Part shown: positions 42,122 through 48,813 of the stretch, one piece after another
Numbering within the stretch: the stretch's first letter is position 1
Layout of the letters: every line of letters starts with the position of its first letter
DNA from: Desulfobacterales bacterium
GTDB taxonomy: Bacteria > Desulfobacterota > Desulfobacteria > Desulfobacterales > JAEINQ01
Assembly (NCBI GenBank): GCA_016342285.1
Contig: JAEINQ010000051.1
Span: forward strand, 1-48,813
DNA: 48,813 nt
Direction: 5' to 3'
The notes under the pieces: generated by a model
Seen by the model: only the letters and a program-made list of their open reading frames with translations
The model's database searches: none
Told to the model about the DNA's origin: nothing
Made by a program: the position numbers and the translations under genes

Positions 42122-42288
42122 GGTACCTGTTCACGGGGTTGAAACGCACAAGGAATTCCAAACCCTCGCACGTAAGCGTTTACAGGGTGCCGTAGATGCG
42201 AGGCGCCGGGCATGCAGGCGTACTAAATCGTACTTCAAATGCCCGGGAACAAAGTCACGCCTCGGCGTGATGCCCTGTGAACGATTAC
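42122..42288 (+). repeat. Structured repeat family A, copy 4
   Basis: A full copy: shared leader GGTACCTGTTCACGGGGTTG, outer arm GTAAGCGTTTACAGGG, core CCGGGCAT/ATGCCCGG with GTAC boxes, the extra hairpin TCACGCC/GGCGTGA, and right arm CCCTGTGAACGATTAC with one change. It ends 10 bp beyond the 3' end of the thiY-like gene. Confidence 0.88.
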
Positions 42289-42297
42289 TGGGAATGA

Positions 42298-43236
42298 CTA
42301 CCAACGGTGAATCAGCCGGTTGACGTCCACGCGCTTCTCAATCAGGCGGTGGGTAGAGGCAAAATCGGCAAAAGCCTGCCATTTGACCGCATCGGGCGTC
42401 TGGCTGCTGGCAAAATAGGGCCGGGTCAGTTCAAAGGCATCGGTTTCGACCTTCCGGTCGGCGTCGGGAAGGGCCTTGAAATACATGGCCAGGGCCTGTT
42501 TGGGGTCGGCCTGCACATGGACGATGCCACGCCCCACAGCCTCGATAAAAGCTTTTATGGCAGCGGATTTTTTAGACAACATTTTTTTCCCGGAAACGAA
42601 AACCAGTTCGTCGTAGTCCGGAATCCCGTATTTCTCCAATTCAAAGTAAGCGGCCGCAATTCCCTTGTGGCGCATGGTTACGGTTTCGTATGTCTTAAAC
42701 GGCCCCATGACCGCGTCTACCTGGCCCGACACCAGGGCGGGCACAATGGCAAAACCAACATTCACCGCCGAATAGTCCGTAATCCCGTTGACCTTGGCAA
42801 AGGCCGCCAGCATCACATCCATGAGTCCGGGCACGGTGTAGCCGATCTTTTTTCCCGCCAGGTCCGATGGGATTTGAATCCCCTTCTCCTTGAGAAAAAG
42901 CAGCGTGGTCAAGGGGTGTTCTACAAGGCGGCCCACCACCCGAATCTCCAGGCCTTCGGCCGCTGCGATCACTGACTGGGGCTCGTAAGAAACGGCCAGG
43001 TCCACGGTGCCGGCAGCAGCCAGTTTCAGACCATCGGCGGTATCCGAAGGGCTGATGATCTCAACGTCTATCCCCTGGTCGGCAAAATAACCGGCCTCTT
43101 GCGCCACATAGATGGGCAGGTGGTCCACATTGGGAAACCAGTCCAGCATCAGGGTGAGTTTGTCGCCTGCCGTGGCGGGAGCAGCCAACAAGATGCAAAG
43201 CAGCAAGACAACAGGGGCTCGAAATGTCTTCTTCAT
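42298..43236 (-). CDS. thiY: Thiamine-precursor ABC transporter substrate-binding protein (ThiY/NMT1-like)
   Basis: 312 residues. The signal peptide (residues 1-23) precedes an NMT1/THI5-like periplasmic binding domain: LTLMLDWFPNVDHLPIYVAQEAGYF is cut here to its recognisable part LMLDWFPNVDH and YVAQEAGYF. ThiY-type proteins bind a hydroxymethylpyrimidine precursor. The ATG at 43236 has GAGGAG eight bp upstream. It is the last gene of the three-gene transporter set under the TPP riboswitch at 44951-45034 and is separated from the permease gene by 169 bp with a small hairpin. Confidence 0.88.
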   Translation of the reverse strand: MKKTFRAPVVLLLCILLAAPATAGDKLTLMLDWFPNVDHLPIYVAQEAGYFADQGIDVEIISPSDTADGLKLAAAGTVDLAVSYEPQSVIAAAEGLEIRVVGRLVEHPLTTLLFLKEKGIQIPSDLAGKKIGYTVPGLMDVMLAAFAKVNGITDYSAVNVGFAIVPALVSGQVDAVMGPFKTYETVTMRHKGIAAAYFELEKYGIPDYDELVFVSGKKMLSKKSAAIKAFIEAVGRGIVHVQADPKQALAMYFKALPDADRKVETDAFELTRPYFASSQTPDAVKWQAFADFASTHRLIEKRVDVNRLIHRW

Positions 43237-43405
43237 TTTATTTTCTCCTCGTTGAACTTCTTTCAAGCGGTTCTGGTCGCGACTTGTCTTTATATAAACT
43301 TCAGGGATGCGAGCAAAATGCGCCCCAGTGCTCGAATGCGATGGATCTAAAGCCATCGTGAAGTTAAGCGGCGAAGCCGCGCTACATGAAATCGCGCCAG
43401 CGATT

Positions 43406-44143
43406 TTATTTCCACCGTATGATTCTTTTCTCCAGTATGCCCACCAGAGACCAAAGCCCCAGCCCCATGATCGACAGGTATAAAATGGCGGCAAAGACCA
43501 GATCGACCCGCAGCCGGGCGTTGGCCTGAATCATCAGGTAGCCCAGCCCTTGCTGGGCGCCCACCCATTCGCCGATCACCGCACCGATGGTGGCCACGGT
43601 CACCCCCACCTTGAGGCCGGCAAAAAAGCTGGGCAGGGCCCAGGGCCAGTAGAGCAGGCGCAGCGATTTCCAGAAACCGGCCCCCATGAGCCGGAACAGC
43701 ACCCGGTATTCGGCATCGCACCCCTTGAGCCCTTCCAGCAGACTGACGGTGATGGGGAAAAAGATGATCACCGCCGCCATGATCACCTTACTGGCCAGCC
43801 CGTATCCGAGCCAGACCACCAGCAAGGGGGCCAGGGCAAAGACCGGCACCGCCTGGGAGGCGACCAGAAAGGGGGCCAGGGTCTTTTCCAGGGCCGGCTG
43901 GGCAAACATGGCCACGGCCAGGGGCACGGCCACGGCCAGGGCCAGCATCACACCGCACCCGATCTCCAGGGCGGTGACAGCGGCATGGGGAAGCAGCAGC
44001 GGCGCACGGACCAGGGCCGCAACCGCCACCTGGCTCGGTGGGGGCAGAATGAAATCCGGCACCGCCCAGTGCCGGCAGAGCAGCTCCCACAGGCCGAGCA
44101 ACAAAGCCGCACCACCCAGGGCGAAGATATGATGCCTATCCAT
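43406..44143 (-). CDS. thiX: Thiamine-precursor ABC transporter permease (ThiX-like)
   Basis: 245 residues with about six membrane segments and the BPD-type inner-membrane motif (EGLKGCDAEYRVLFRLMGAG, with the EAA-like loop). The family is the SsuC/TauC/ThiX type. The ATG at 44143 overlaps the end of the ATPase gene by 8 bp and has GGGAG upstream, so the two are coupled. The upstream open frame to 44248 is not supported. Confidence 0.88.
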   Translation of the reverse strand: MDRHHIFALGGAALLLGLWELLCRHWAVPDFILPPPSQVAVAALVRAPLLLPHAAVTALEIGCGVMLALAVAVPLAVAMFAQPALEKTLAPFLVASQAVPVFALAPLLVVWLGYGLASKVIMAAVIIFFPITVSLLEGLKGCDAEYRVLFRLMGAGFWKSLRLLYWPWALPSFFAGLKVGVTVATIGAVIGEWVGAQQGLGYLMIQANARLRVDLVFAAILYLSIMGLGLWSLVGILEKRIIRWK

Positions 44144-44876
44144 GGTCCATATCTCCCTGAAGCCTTTCCCACACATGCTCTTTGAGGCGCAGCAGTTCCG
44201 GATCGCTGACCGAGCGGGGCTTTGGCTGGGAAAGAACAAATTGTTCACCTACCTGCATGGGCATGGGGGAGACGACCAGCAGGGTGTCTGCCAGCAGCAG
44301 GGCCTCCTCGATATCGTGGGTAATCATGAGCAGGCTCTTGCCGAATTCGCTCTGGAGCAGGAGCAACAGCGACTGAAGGCTTTGCCGCGTGATGGCGTCC
44401 AGGGCCGAAAGGGGTTCGTCCAGCAAGACCAGGTCGTGATCAAACATCAGGGTCCGCACCAGGGCGCACCGCTGGCGCATGCCGCCGGAAACCTTCGACG
44501 GCCGAAAATCCTCGAAACCGGCCAACCCCAGCCGCTTGAAAAGCCGTCCGGCCCGTCGGCGGGCTCCGGCCAAATCCGAGCCACCGATGCGCGCCGGCAA
44601 CAGGGCGTTTTCCATGAGGGTAAACCAGGGGAGAAGCAGGTCCTTTTGCTGCATGTAGGCGGCACTGCGTCCCAGGTGGGTGAGTTCCTTTCCGCACCAG
44701 GAAATGGTGCCACCGTCGCCGGGCACCACACCGGTGAGCACGTCAAACAGGGTGCTCTTGCCGCAACCCGACGGGCCGAGGAGCACGGTCACACCGTTTG
44801 GCGGGACCGTAAAGCTGAAGTCGGCGAACACCGTCTGATCGGCAAAGCGCTTGGTCAATCCGGAAACCACAAGCAT
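44136..44876 (-). CDS. thiZ: Thiamine-precursor ABC transporter ATPase (ThiZ-like)
   Basis: 246 residues. Walker A is LGPSGCGKST, the Q-loop is YMQQKDLLLPW, the signature is VSGGMRQR, Walker B is LVLLDEPLSALD, and the switch histidine is in MITHDIEEAL. This nitrate/taurine/thiamine-precursor type of ATPase pairs with the overlapping permease gene. It is the first gene downstream of the TPP riboswitch. Confidence 0.9.
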   Translation of the reverse strand: MLVVSGLTKRFADQTVFADFSFTVPPNGVTVLLGPSGCGKSTLFDVLTGVVPGDGGTISWCGKELTHLGRSAAYMQQKDLLLPWFTLMENALLPARIGGSDLAGARRRAGRLFKRLGLAGFEDFRPSKVSGGMRQRCALVRTLMFDHDLVLLDEPLSALDAITRQSLQSLLLLLQSEFGKSLLMITHDIEEALLLADTLLVVSPMPMQVGEQFVLSQPKPRSVSDPELLRLKEHVWERLQGDMDHG

Positions 44877-44950
44877 GTCCGGTTCCTGGCAAAAGGCGGA
44901 TCGTGTGCGGGGAAAAAAGGAAGGCTTGAATGGTGACGGTTCAAAAGACT

Positions 44951-45034
44951 TCCCTTCGCCGGCATGATCCGGATCAGGTTCAAGGGGTCGAAGCGTACAC
45001 GCTTCCTCTCAGCCGATCCAATCGACTCCCCCAG
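44951..45034 (-). promoter_or_regulatory. TPP riboswitch (THI element)
   Basis: On the minus strand the conserved blocks appear in order: GGGGGAGTC near the start, GGCTGAGAGG, then ACCCCTTGAACCTGATC and CCGGATCATGCCGGCGAAGGG read in part (CATGCCGGCG). This is the thiamine pyrophosphate-sensing THI element. It lies about 75 bp before the ATPase start and should lower expression of the transporter when TPP is plentiful. Confidence 0.95.
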
Positions 45035-45044
45035 CAAGAGAAAT

Positions 45045-45170
45045 TTAAAATGCCTAAATTGCGCTAAAATGCCTAAAATTAAGAACCTCGGAAATAAACG
45101 GCTTCAATGGGTTGAGCAAAGCGAATCCAAAATTTTAAGCATTTCAAACTTTAGCGCATTTTAGGCATTA
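45045..45170. repeat. TGCCTAAA-rich inverted repeat, copy 2
   Basis: The left arm AATGCCTAAATTGCGCTAAA with ATGCCTAAAATT pairs with the right arm AATTTTAAGC, then TTTAGCGCATTTTAGGCATT, across about 50 bp of unrelated sequence. It is more complete than the copy at 6882-6998. It lies upstream of the TPP riboswitch. Confidence 0.75.
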
Positions 45171-45236
45171 TGGGTCAAATACACAAGACAAATTCAGGGT
45201 TCCGCGGACTTCTTTAAAACCCCAAGGGTATCCCAA

Positions 45237-45283
45237 CAGGGTATTGAAAAACGTCATGAGCGCAATAGTTTTTCAATGCCCTG
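45237..45283 (-). terminator. 16-bp hairpin just after the nfnB-like stop
   Basis: CAGGGTATTGAAAAAC (45237-45252) pairs with GTTTTTCAATGCCCTG (45268-45283) with one G-U. It is 4 bp beyond the 3' end of the nfnB-like gene. No T-run follows on the minus strand, so it may be a processing or stability hairpin rather than a classical terminator. Confidence 0.6.
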
Positions 45284-45286
45284 TTT

Positions 45287-46702
45287 CTACCAGCCCAGGG
45301 TCAGATAGTCATGCATGGAGTCGGCGGCCTTTCGCCCCGCGCCCATGGCCAGGATTACCGTGGCCGCACCGGTAACGATGTCGCCGCCGGCCCAGACCCC
45401 GCGCTTGGTGGTCTTGCCGACACTCTCATCGGCAATGATGTATCCCCACTGGTTGAGGGCCATGTCCGGCGTCTCGCTGGTCAGCAGCGGGTTGGCGCCC
45501 GAGCCCACGGCCACGATGCACAGATCGCATTCCAATTCGAATTCACTACCTTCCATGGGCACCGGCCGGCGCCTGCCGGAATCGTCCGGCTCACCCAACT
45601 CCATTTTGATGCACTCCATGCCGGTCAGCCGCCCCTTTTCGTTACCAAGGTATTTGGTGGGGTTGGAGAGCAGAAAAAGTTCAATCCCCTCTTCCTCAGC
45701 ATGGTGGATTTCGGCATTACGAGCCGGCATTTCTTCCCGTGAGCGCCGGTAAACAATCCGCACCTTTTCCGCCCCCAGGCGCATGGCGGTTCGGGCCGAA
45801 TCCATGGCCACGTTGCCGGCGCCCAGCACCACAACGTTTTTACCCAGGGGAATCGGTGTGTCCACTTCGGGAAACTTGTAAGCCTTCATCAGATTGGCCC
45901 GGGTCAGGTATTCGTTGGCCGAAAGGATTCCCACCAGGTTCTCCCCGGGGAGGTTCATAAACCGCGGCAGCCCTGCGCCCACACCGATGTAGACGGCGTC
46001 AAAGCCGTCCTCAAAAAGCTCGTCCAGACTAACGGTGCGGCCCACCACCTGGTTGCATTCCACTGTGACGCCCAGGCGTTCAAGGAAGTTGACCTCCTGG
46101 GCCACGATGGCCTTGGGCAGACGAAATTCGGGAATACCGTAAACCAGCACCCCGCCCGGTTTGTGAAAGGCCTCCAGGATGGTCACATCGTGCCCTTTGG
46201 CAATGAGGTCGCCGGCAACGGTCAGCCCCGACGGACCCGAACCGACAACGGCCACCCGCTTGCCGGTGGGCGGCGCCGTGGGCGGCAGCTCACCGGTGCC
46301 ATTGGCCCGCTCCCAGTCAGCAACAAAACGTTCCAGGTTGCCGATGGCCACCGGCTCGCCCTTCTTGCCCACAATGCATTTGCCCTCACACTGGATTTCC
46401 TGGGGGCAGACCCGGCCACAGACCGCGGGCAGGGCGTTTTTGCCCCAGAGATTGCGGATGGCGCCGGTGATGTCGCCTTCGGTAATAAGCCTGATGAAAC
46501 CGGGAATGTCCACACTCACCGGGCACCCTTCCACGCAACCGGGTTTTCGGCACTGAAGGCACCGGGAGGCTTCTGCCTGGGCCATTTCCATGGTGTACCC
46601 GGTGGGTACTTCGTCAAAATTACGGGCCCGGATCTGGGGCTCCTGTTCCGGCATGGGCATCCGGGGAGTCTTTTCTTTTTTCTTTTCAGTTTTTTCTGCC
46701 AT
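45287..46702 (-). CDS. nfnB: NfnB-type subunit (NADH-dependent ferredoxin:NADP+ oxidoreductase, glutamate-synthase small-subunit-like)
   Basis: 471 residues. The N-terminal cysteines CLQCRKPGCVEGCP and CGRVCPQEIQCEGKC bind two [4Fe-4S] clusters. Two nucleotide-binding Rossmann motifs follow: VAVVGSGPSGLT (FAD) and VVVLGAGNVAMD (NADPH). The same architecture occurs in GltD. The pairing with the gene 93 bp upstream (46796-47629) makes NfnB (SudA) the better call. NfnAB couples NADPH, NADH and ferredoxin by flavin-based electron bifurcation. GGAGGTAAGAT precedes the ATG, the same site as in the partner gene. Confidence 0.9.
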   Translation of the reverse strand: MAEKTEKKKEKTPRMPMPEQEPQIRARNFDEVPTGYTMEMAQAEASRCLQCRKPGCVEGCPVSVDIPGFIRLITEGDITGAIRNLWGKNALPAVCGRVCPQEIQCEGKCIVGKKGEPVAIGNLERFVADWERANGTGELPPTAPPTGKRVAVVGSGPSGLTVAGDLIAKGHDVTILEAFHKPGGVLVYGIPEFRLPKAIVAQEVNFLERLGVTVECNQVVGRTVSLDELFEDGFDAVYIGVGAGLPRFMNLPGENLVGILSANEYLTRANLMKAYKFPEVDTPIPLGKNVVVLGAGNVAMDSARTAMRLGAEKVRIVYRRSREEMPARNAEIHHAEEEGIELFLLSNPTKYLGNEKGRLTGMECIKMELGEPDDSGRRRPVPMEGSEFELECDLCIVAVGSGANPLLTSETPDMALNQWGYIIADESVGKTTKRGVWAGGDIVTGAATVILAMGAGRKAADSMHDYLTLGW

Positions 46703-46795
46703 ATCTTACCTCCAAAATGAAGTCGCTGTTGCAATGCTTCCTGCGAATCAGTCGTAAGTGATCAAATAGATGCGCTTTTTTCCATCCTTGCTCTG

Positions 46796-47629
46796 TCAGG
46801 CATCGCGAATGGTGCAGTAGTCTTCGAAGCACTTCTTCTCGTCTTCGCAGTAGGCCTGCAGGCGGAGCATGAGTTCGTCGTAGTCGACCTTGTGACCATC
46901 GAACTCGGGACCGTCCACACAAGCGAACTTGGTCTCACCGCCCACGCTGACACGGCAACCACCACACATGCCGGTGCCGTCCACCATGATGGGATTGAGG
47001 CTGACCATGGTCGGCACGTTGTATTCGGCCGTCATCTTGGAAACAAATTTCATCATGGGAACCGGGCCGATGGCCACCACCAGCTTCACGTCGCCGGCTT
47101 CCAGAACCTCCTTGAGCACTTCAGTGACAAAACCGTGATGGCCGTATGAGCCGTCATCGGTGCAAATCCGCAGCTCGTTGGAAGCGGCTTTCATCTGCTC
47201 TTCCAGAATCAGGATGTCCTTGCTCCGGGCACCGACGATGGCGGTCACGTGGTTCCCGATCTCTTTGAGGGCACGGGTGATGGGGTGCAATACGGCGATG
47301 CCGGTGCCGCCGCCCACGCAGACCACCTTCCCGACCTTTTCCAGATGGGTGGCTTTCCCGAGCGGACCGATTACGTCCATGTAGGCATCGCCCACCTTCA
47401 GGTCTTTGAACAGGGCTGTGGATTTTCCCACAACCATATAGATTATGGTGATGGTCCCCTTGTCCGGGTCGGTATCGGCCATGGTCAGCGGAATCCGCTC
47501 GCCGTCCTCGCCGGCCTTCAAGATCACGAACTGGCCGGGCTTGGCCTTCCTGGCAATCAGGGGCGCCTCAATCTCATTGAGGATAACGGTGCCGCCGGAC
47601 ATCTCTTCCCTTCGAACGATGTTGAACAT
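46796..47629 (-). CDS. nfnA: NfnA-type subunit (ferredoxin-NADP reductase, PyrK-like)
   Basis: 277 residues. The FAD/FMN-binding domain opens with a PGQFVIL segment, then RIPLTMAD and the nucleotide motif VCVGGGTGIAVLHP. The C-terminal [2Fe-2S] cysteines are MCGGCRV with CVDGPEFDG. This is the standard NfnA/SudB/PyrK architecture. It is the first gene of the pair with 45287-46702. GGAGGTAAGAC precedes the ATG. It is cytoplasmic. Confidence 0.91.
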   Translation of the reverse strand: MFNIVRREEMSGGTVILNEIEAPLIARKAKPGQFVILKAGEDGERIPLTMADTDPDKGTITIIYMVVGKSTALFKDLKVGDAYMDVIGPLGKATHLEKVGKVVCVGGGTGIAVLHPITRALKEIGNHVTAIVGARSKDILILEEQMKAASNELRICTDDGSYGHHGFVTEVLKEVLEAGDVKLVVAIGPVPMMKFVSKMTAEYNVPTMVSLNPIMVDGTGMCGGCRVSVGGETKFACVDGPEFDGHKVDYDELMLRLQAYCEDEKKCFEDYCTIRDA

Positions 47630-47882
47630 GTCTTACCTCCAGGCCAAAAGTATCGGATAATCGCTGCGCGGTCAGATAACCCGGCGCAGCATTCTAATGG
47701 AAAATTAAAAAAGAAAACAAGCATATACTCATTACGAAATCAAGCCAAAATATTGATCTTCTTGGCAATAAATGGTACATGCCGCGAGTCTGAATCGGGA
47801 CCTACTGAAAATACACGAGAATTAGAAAGCCAACCCTTTATAATACCACCAGGCAATATCGTGGCGGTTTAGAAAGATTCAA
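47630..47882. promoter_or_regulatory. Divergent promoter region between nfnA and tatD
   Basis: About 250 bp, AT-richer than the coding DNA, without a gene. Divergent promoters are expected. No clear -35/-10 pair or operator is called. Confidence 0.4.
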
Positions 47883-48683
47883 GTGAAAATTTTTGACAGC
47901 CACTGCCACCTGGACGACCCAAGCTATGCCGATGACATGGACCGGGTACTGCTGAGGATGCATGAGGCTGAGGTCCGCAGGGCCATAATCGTGGGCATCA
48001 CCGAGGCCAGCGCCCAAAGGGCCGTGGTCCTGGCCGAGGCCCATGAGGAATTTTTCGCTTCCGTGGGAATCCACCCCCACGACGCCCAAAGCTGCAGCGA
48101 AAAGGCCCTGGAGAGCCTTGAAACCCTGGCCCAAAGCCCCAGGGTCTGTGCCTGGGGGGAAATCGGCCTGGATTTTAACCGCATGCACAGCCCCCGACCC
48201 GCCCAGGAACGATGGTTCGTCCGCCAGATGGAACTGGGCCGGGCCCTGGGCCTGCCCATGATCTTTCACGAGCGCGACACCAACGGGCGGTTTCTGGAAC
48301 TGCTCCGCGCCCATGGCGGACCGAGCCGGCGCGGGGTGGTCCACTGTTTCAGCGGCACCCGCGACGAGATGATGGAAATCCTCGCCCTGGGGTATCACAT
48401 CGGCATTACCGGCATTCTCACCATCAAATCGCGCGGGGCAACGCTTCGGGAGCTGACTCGGGAAATCCCTGCCGACCGGCTCCTCATCGAGACCGACGCC
48501 CCCTACCTGACCCCCACACCCGAGCGAAACAAACACCGCCGCAACGAGCCCGCCTTTGTCCGGTCGGTCCTTGTCAAGCTGGCCGAGGTCCGCGGCGACG
48601 ATCCCGAAGCCCTGGCCGACACCCTGTGGCACAATACCTGTGCGCTTTTCGGCATTGATCCGGACATCACGCCTACGGCCTGA
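47883..48683 (+). CDS. tatD: TatD-family metal-dependent hydrolase/DNase
   Basis: 266 residues. The metal-binding start is DSHCHLDD, followed by VGIHPHDA, GEIGLDF (metal-bridging glutamate), MIFHERD, VHCFSG and the late ETDAPYLTP. The YcfH/TatD family comprises 3'-5' exonucleases and other hydrolases. The start is GTG at 47883 (GTGAAAATTTTTGAC). It is isolated and divergent from nfnA. Confidence 0.9.
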   Translation: MKIFDSHCHLDDPSYADDMDRVLLRMHEAEVRRAIIVGITEASAQRAVVLAEAHEEFFASVGIHPHDAQSCSEKALESLETLAQSPRVCAWGEIGLDFNRMHSPRPAQERWFVRQMELGRALGLPMIFHERDTNGRFLELLRAHGGPSRRGVVHCFSGTRDEMMEILALGYHIGITGILTIKSRGATLRELTREIPADRLLIETDAPYLTPTPERNKHRRNEPAFVRSVLVKLAEVRGDDPEALADTLWHNTCALFGIDPDITPTA

Positions 48684-48813
48684 CCCCGATAAATGGTCTA
48701 AGGGTCAAAAAGACAGAAAAAGAAAACGGTCCACGGTTAGGTGTCCTTGTCAAACACTTTCAGAGCTAAATTCCTGACATTGAAAGGTATAGAAGATTCC
48801 AAGTCTCCCCCGG
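48684..48813. other. Window end without a gene
   Basis: No gene, repeat or hairpin of note is seen in the last 130 bp. Confidence 0.5.

Noticed and set aside
1..48813. CRISPR arrays, rRNA and tRNA genes
   Set aside because: No regularly spaced repeats, tRNA cloverleaf signatures or rRNA blocks were recognised. Family A copies are thousands of bases apart.

Overview
The window looks like chromosomal DNA of an anaerobic, sulfate-reducer-type Desulfobacterota bacterium (Desulfosarcina/Desulfobacteraceae-like). This is inferred from gene content: an HdrA/MvhD-linked [NiFe]-hydrogenase, NfnAB, a tungsten aldehyde:ferredoxin oxidoreductase, many [4Fe-4S] proteins, GC-rich coding DNA and abundant structured intergenic repeats. 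No rRNA, tRNA or CRISPR array was recognised.

Layout. 1-3085 (+): an RmlD-like reductase, then an overlapping signalling set (CheY-like receiver, CheC-like phosphatase, diguanylate cyclase). 3336-5817 (-): RluA-type pseudouridine synthase, YaiI and an ArgD-type aminotransferase. 5911-6868: a DUF2239 gene with a doubly palindromic promoter, bracketed by direct repeats. 7100-10996 (-): a tautomerase, a Fic gene that lost its catalytic core, a chimeric relic of two neighbouring genes, a DUF4143 ATPase and a YheT-like hydrolase. 11180-23396 (-): a redox cluster with an OYE-family flavoenzyme, three paralogous helix-rich/ferredoxin proteins, a Rieske-like protein lacking one ligand, a QueG-like iron-sulfur protein, an FmdE/molybdopterin-binding fusion, a molybdopterin oxidoreductase and a crotonase. 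23613-29920: a MarR regulator, tungsten AOR with a Tat-lipoprotein ferredoxin, a lipase, an AraC regulator and a divergent exported flavodoxin-ferredoxin. 30081-33311 (-): a Gate-domain membrane protein, a LivJ-like binding protein and an MBL-fold protein. 33453-35698: a scar with a serine-recombinase relic, an AT-rich HipA/YjjJ toxin gene and an RHS fragment.

35699-41513 (-) is the most striking part: a four-gene hydrogenase operon. Its small subunit is fused in one frame to a complete Ser/Thr protein kinase. The first gene is an HdrA-MvhD fusion whose FAD-binding signature looks degenerate. An intact large subunit and its maturation protease complete the set. I infer a possible H2- or redox-sensing kinase complex rather than a plain catabolic hydrogenase.

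42298-45034 (-) is a TPP-riboswitch-controlled thiamine-precursor ABC transporter. 45287-47629 (-) is the NfnAB electron-bifurcating transhydrogenase. 47883-48683 (+) is TatD.

Intergenic space is rich in dispersed structured elements. A family of about 160 bp with nested stems occurs four times. TGCCTAAA inverted repeats, CACAAAGG inverted repeats and several long hairpins also occur.
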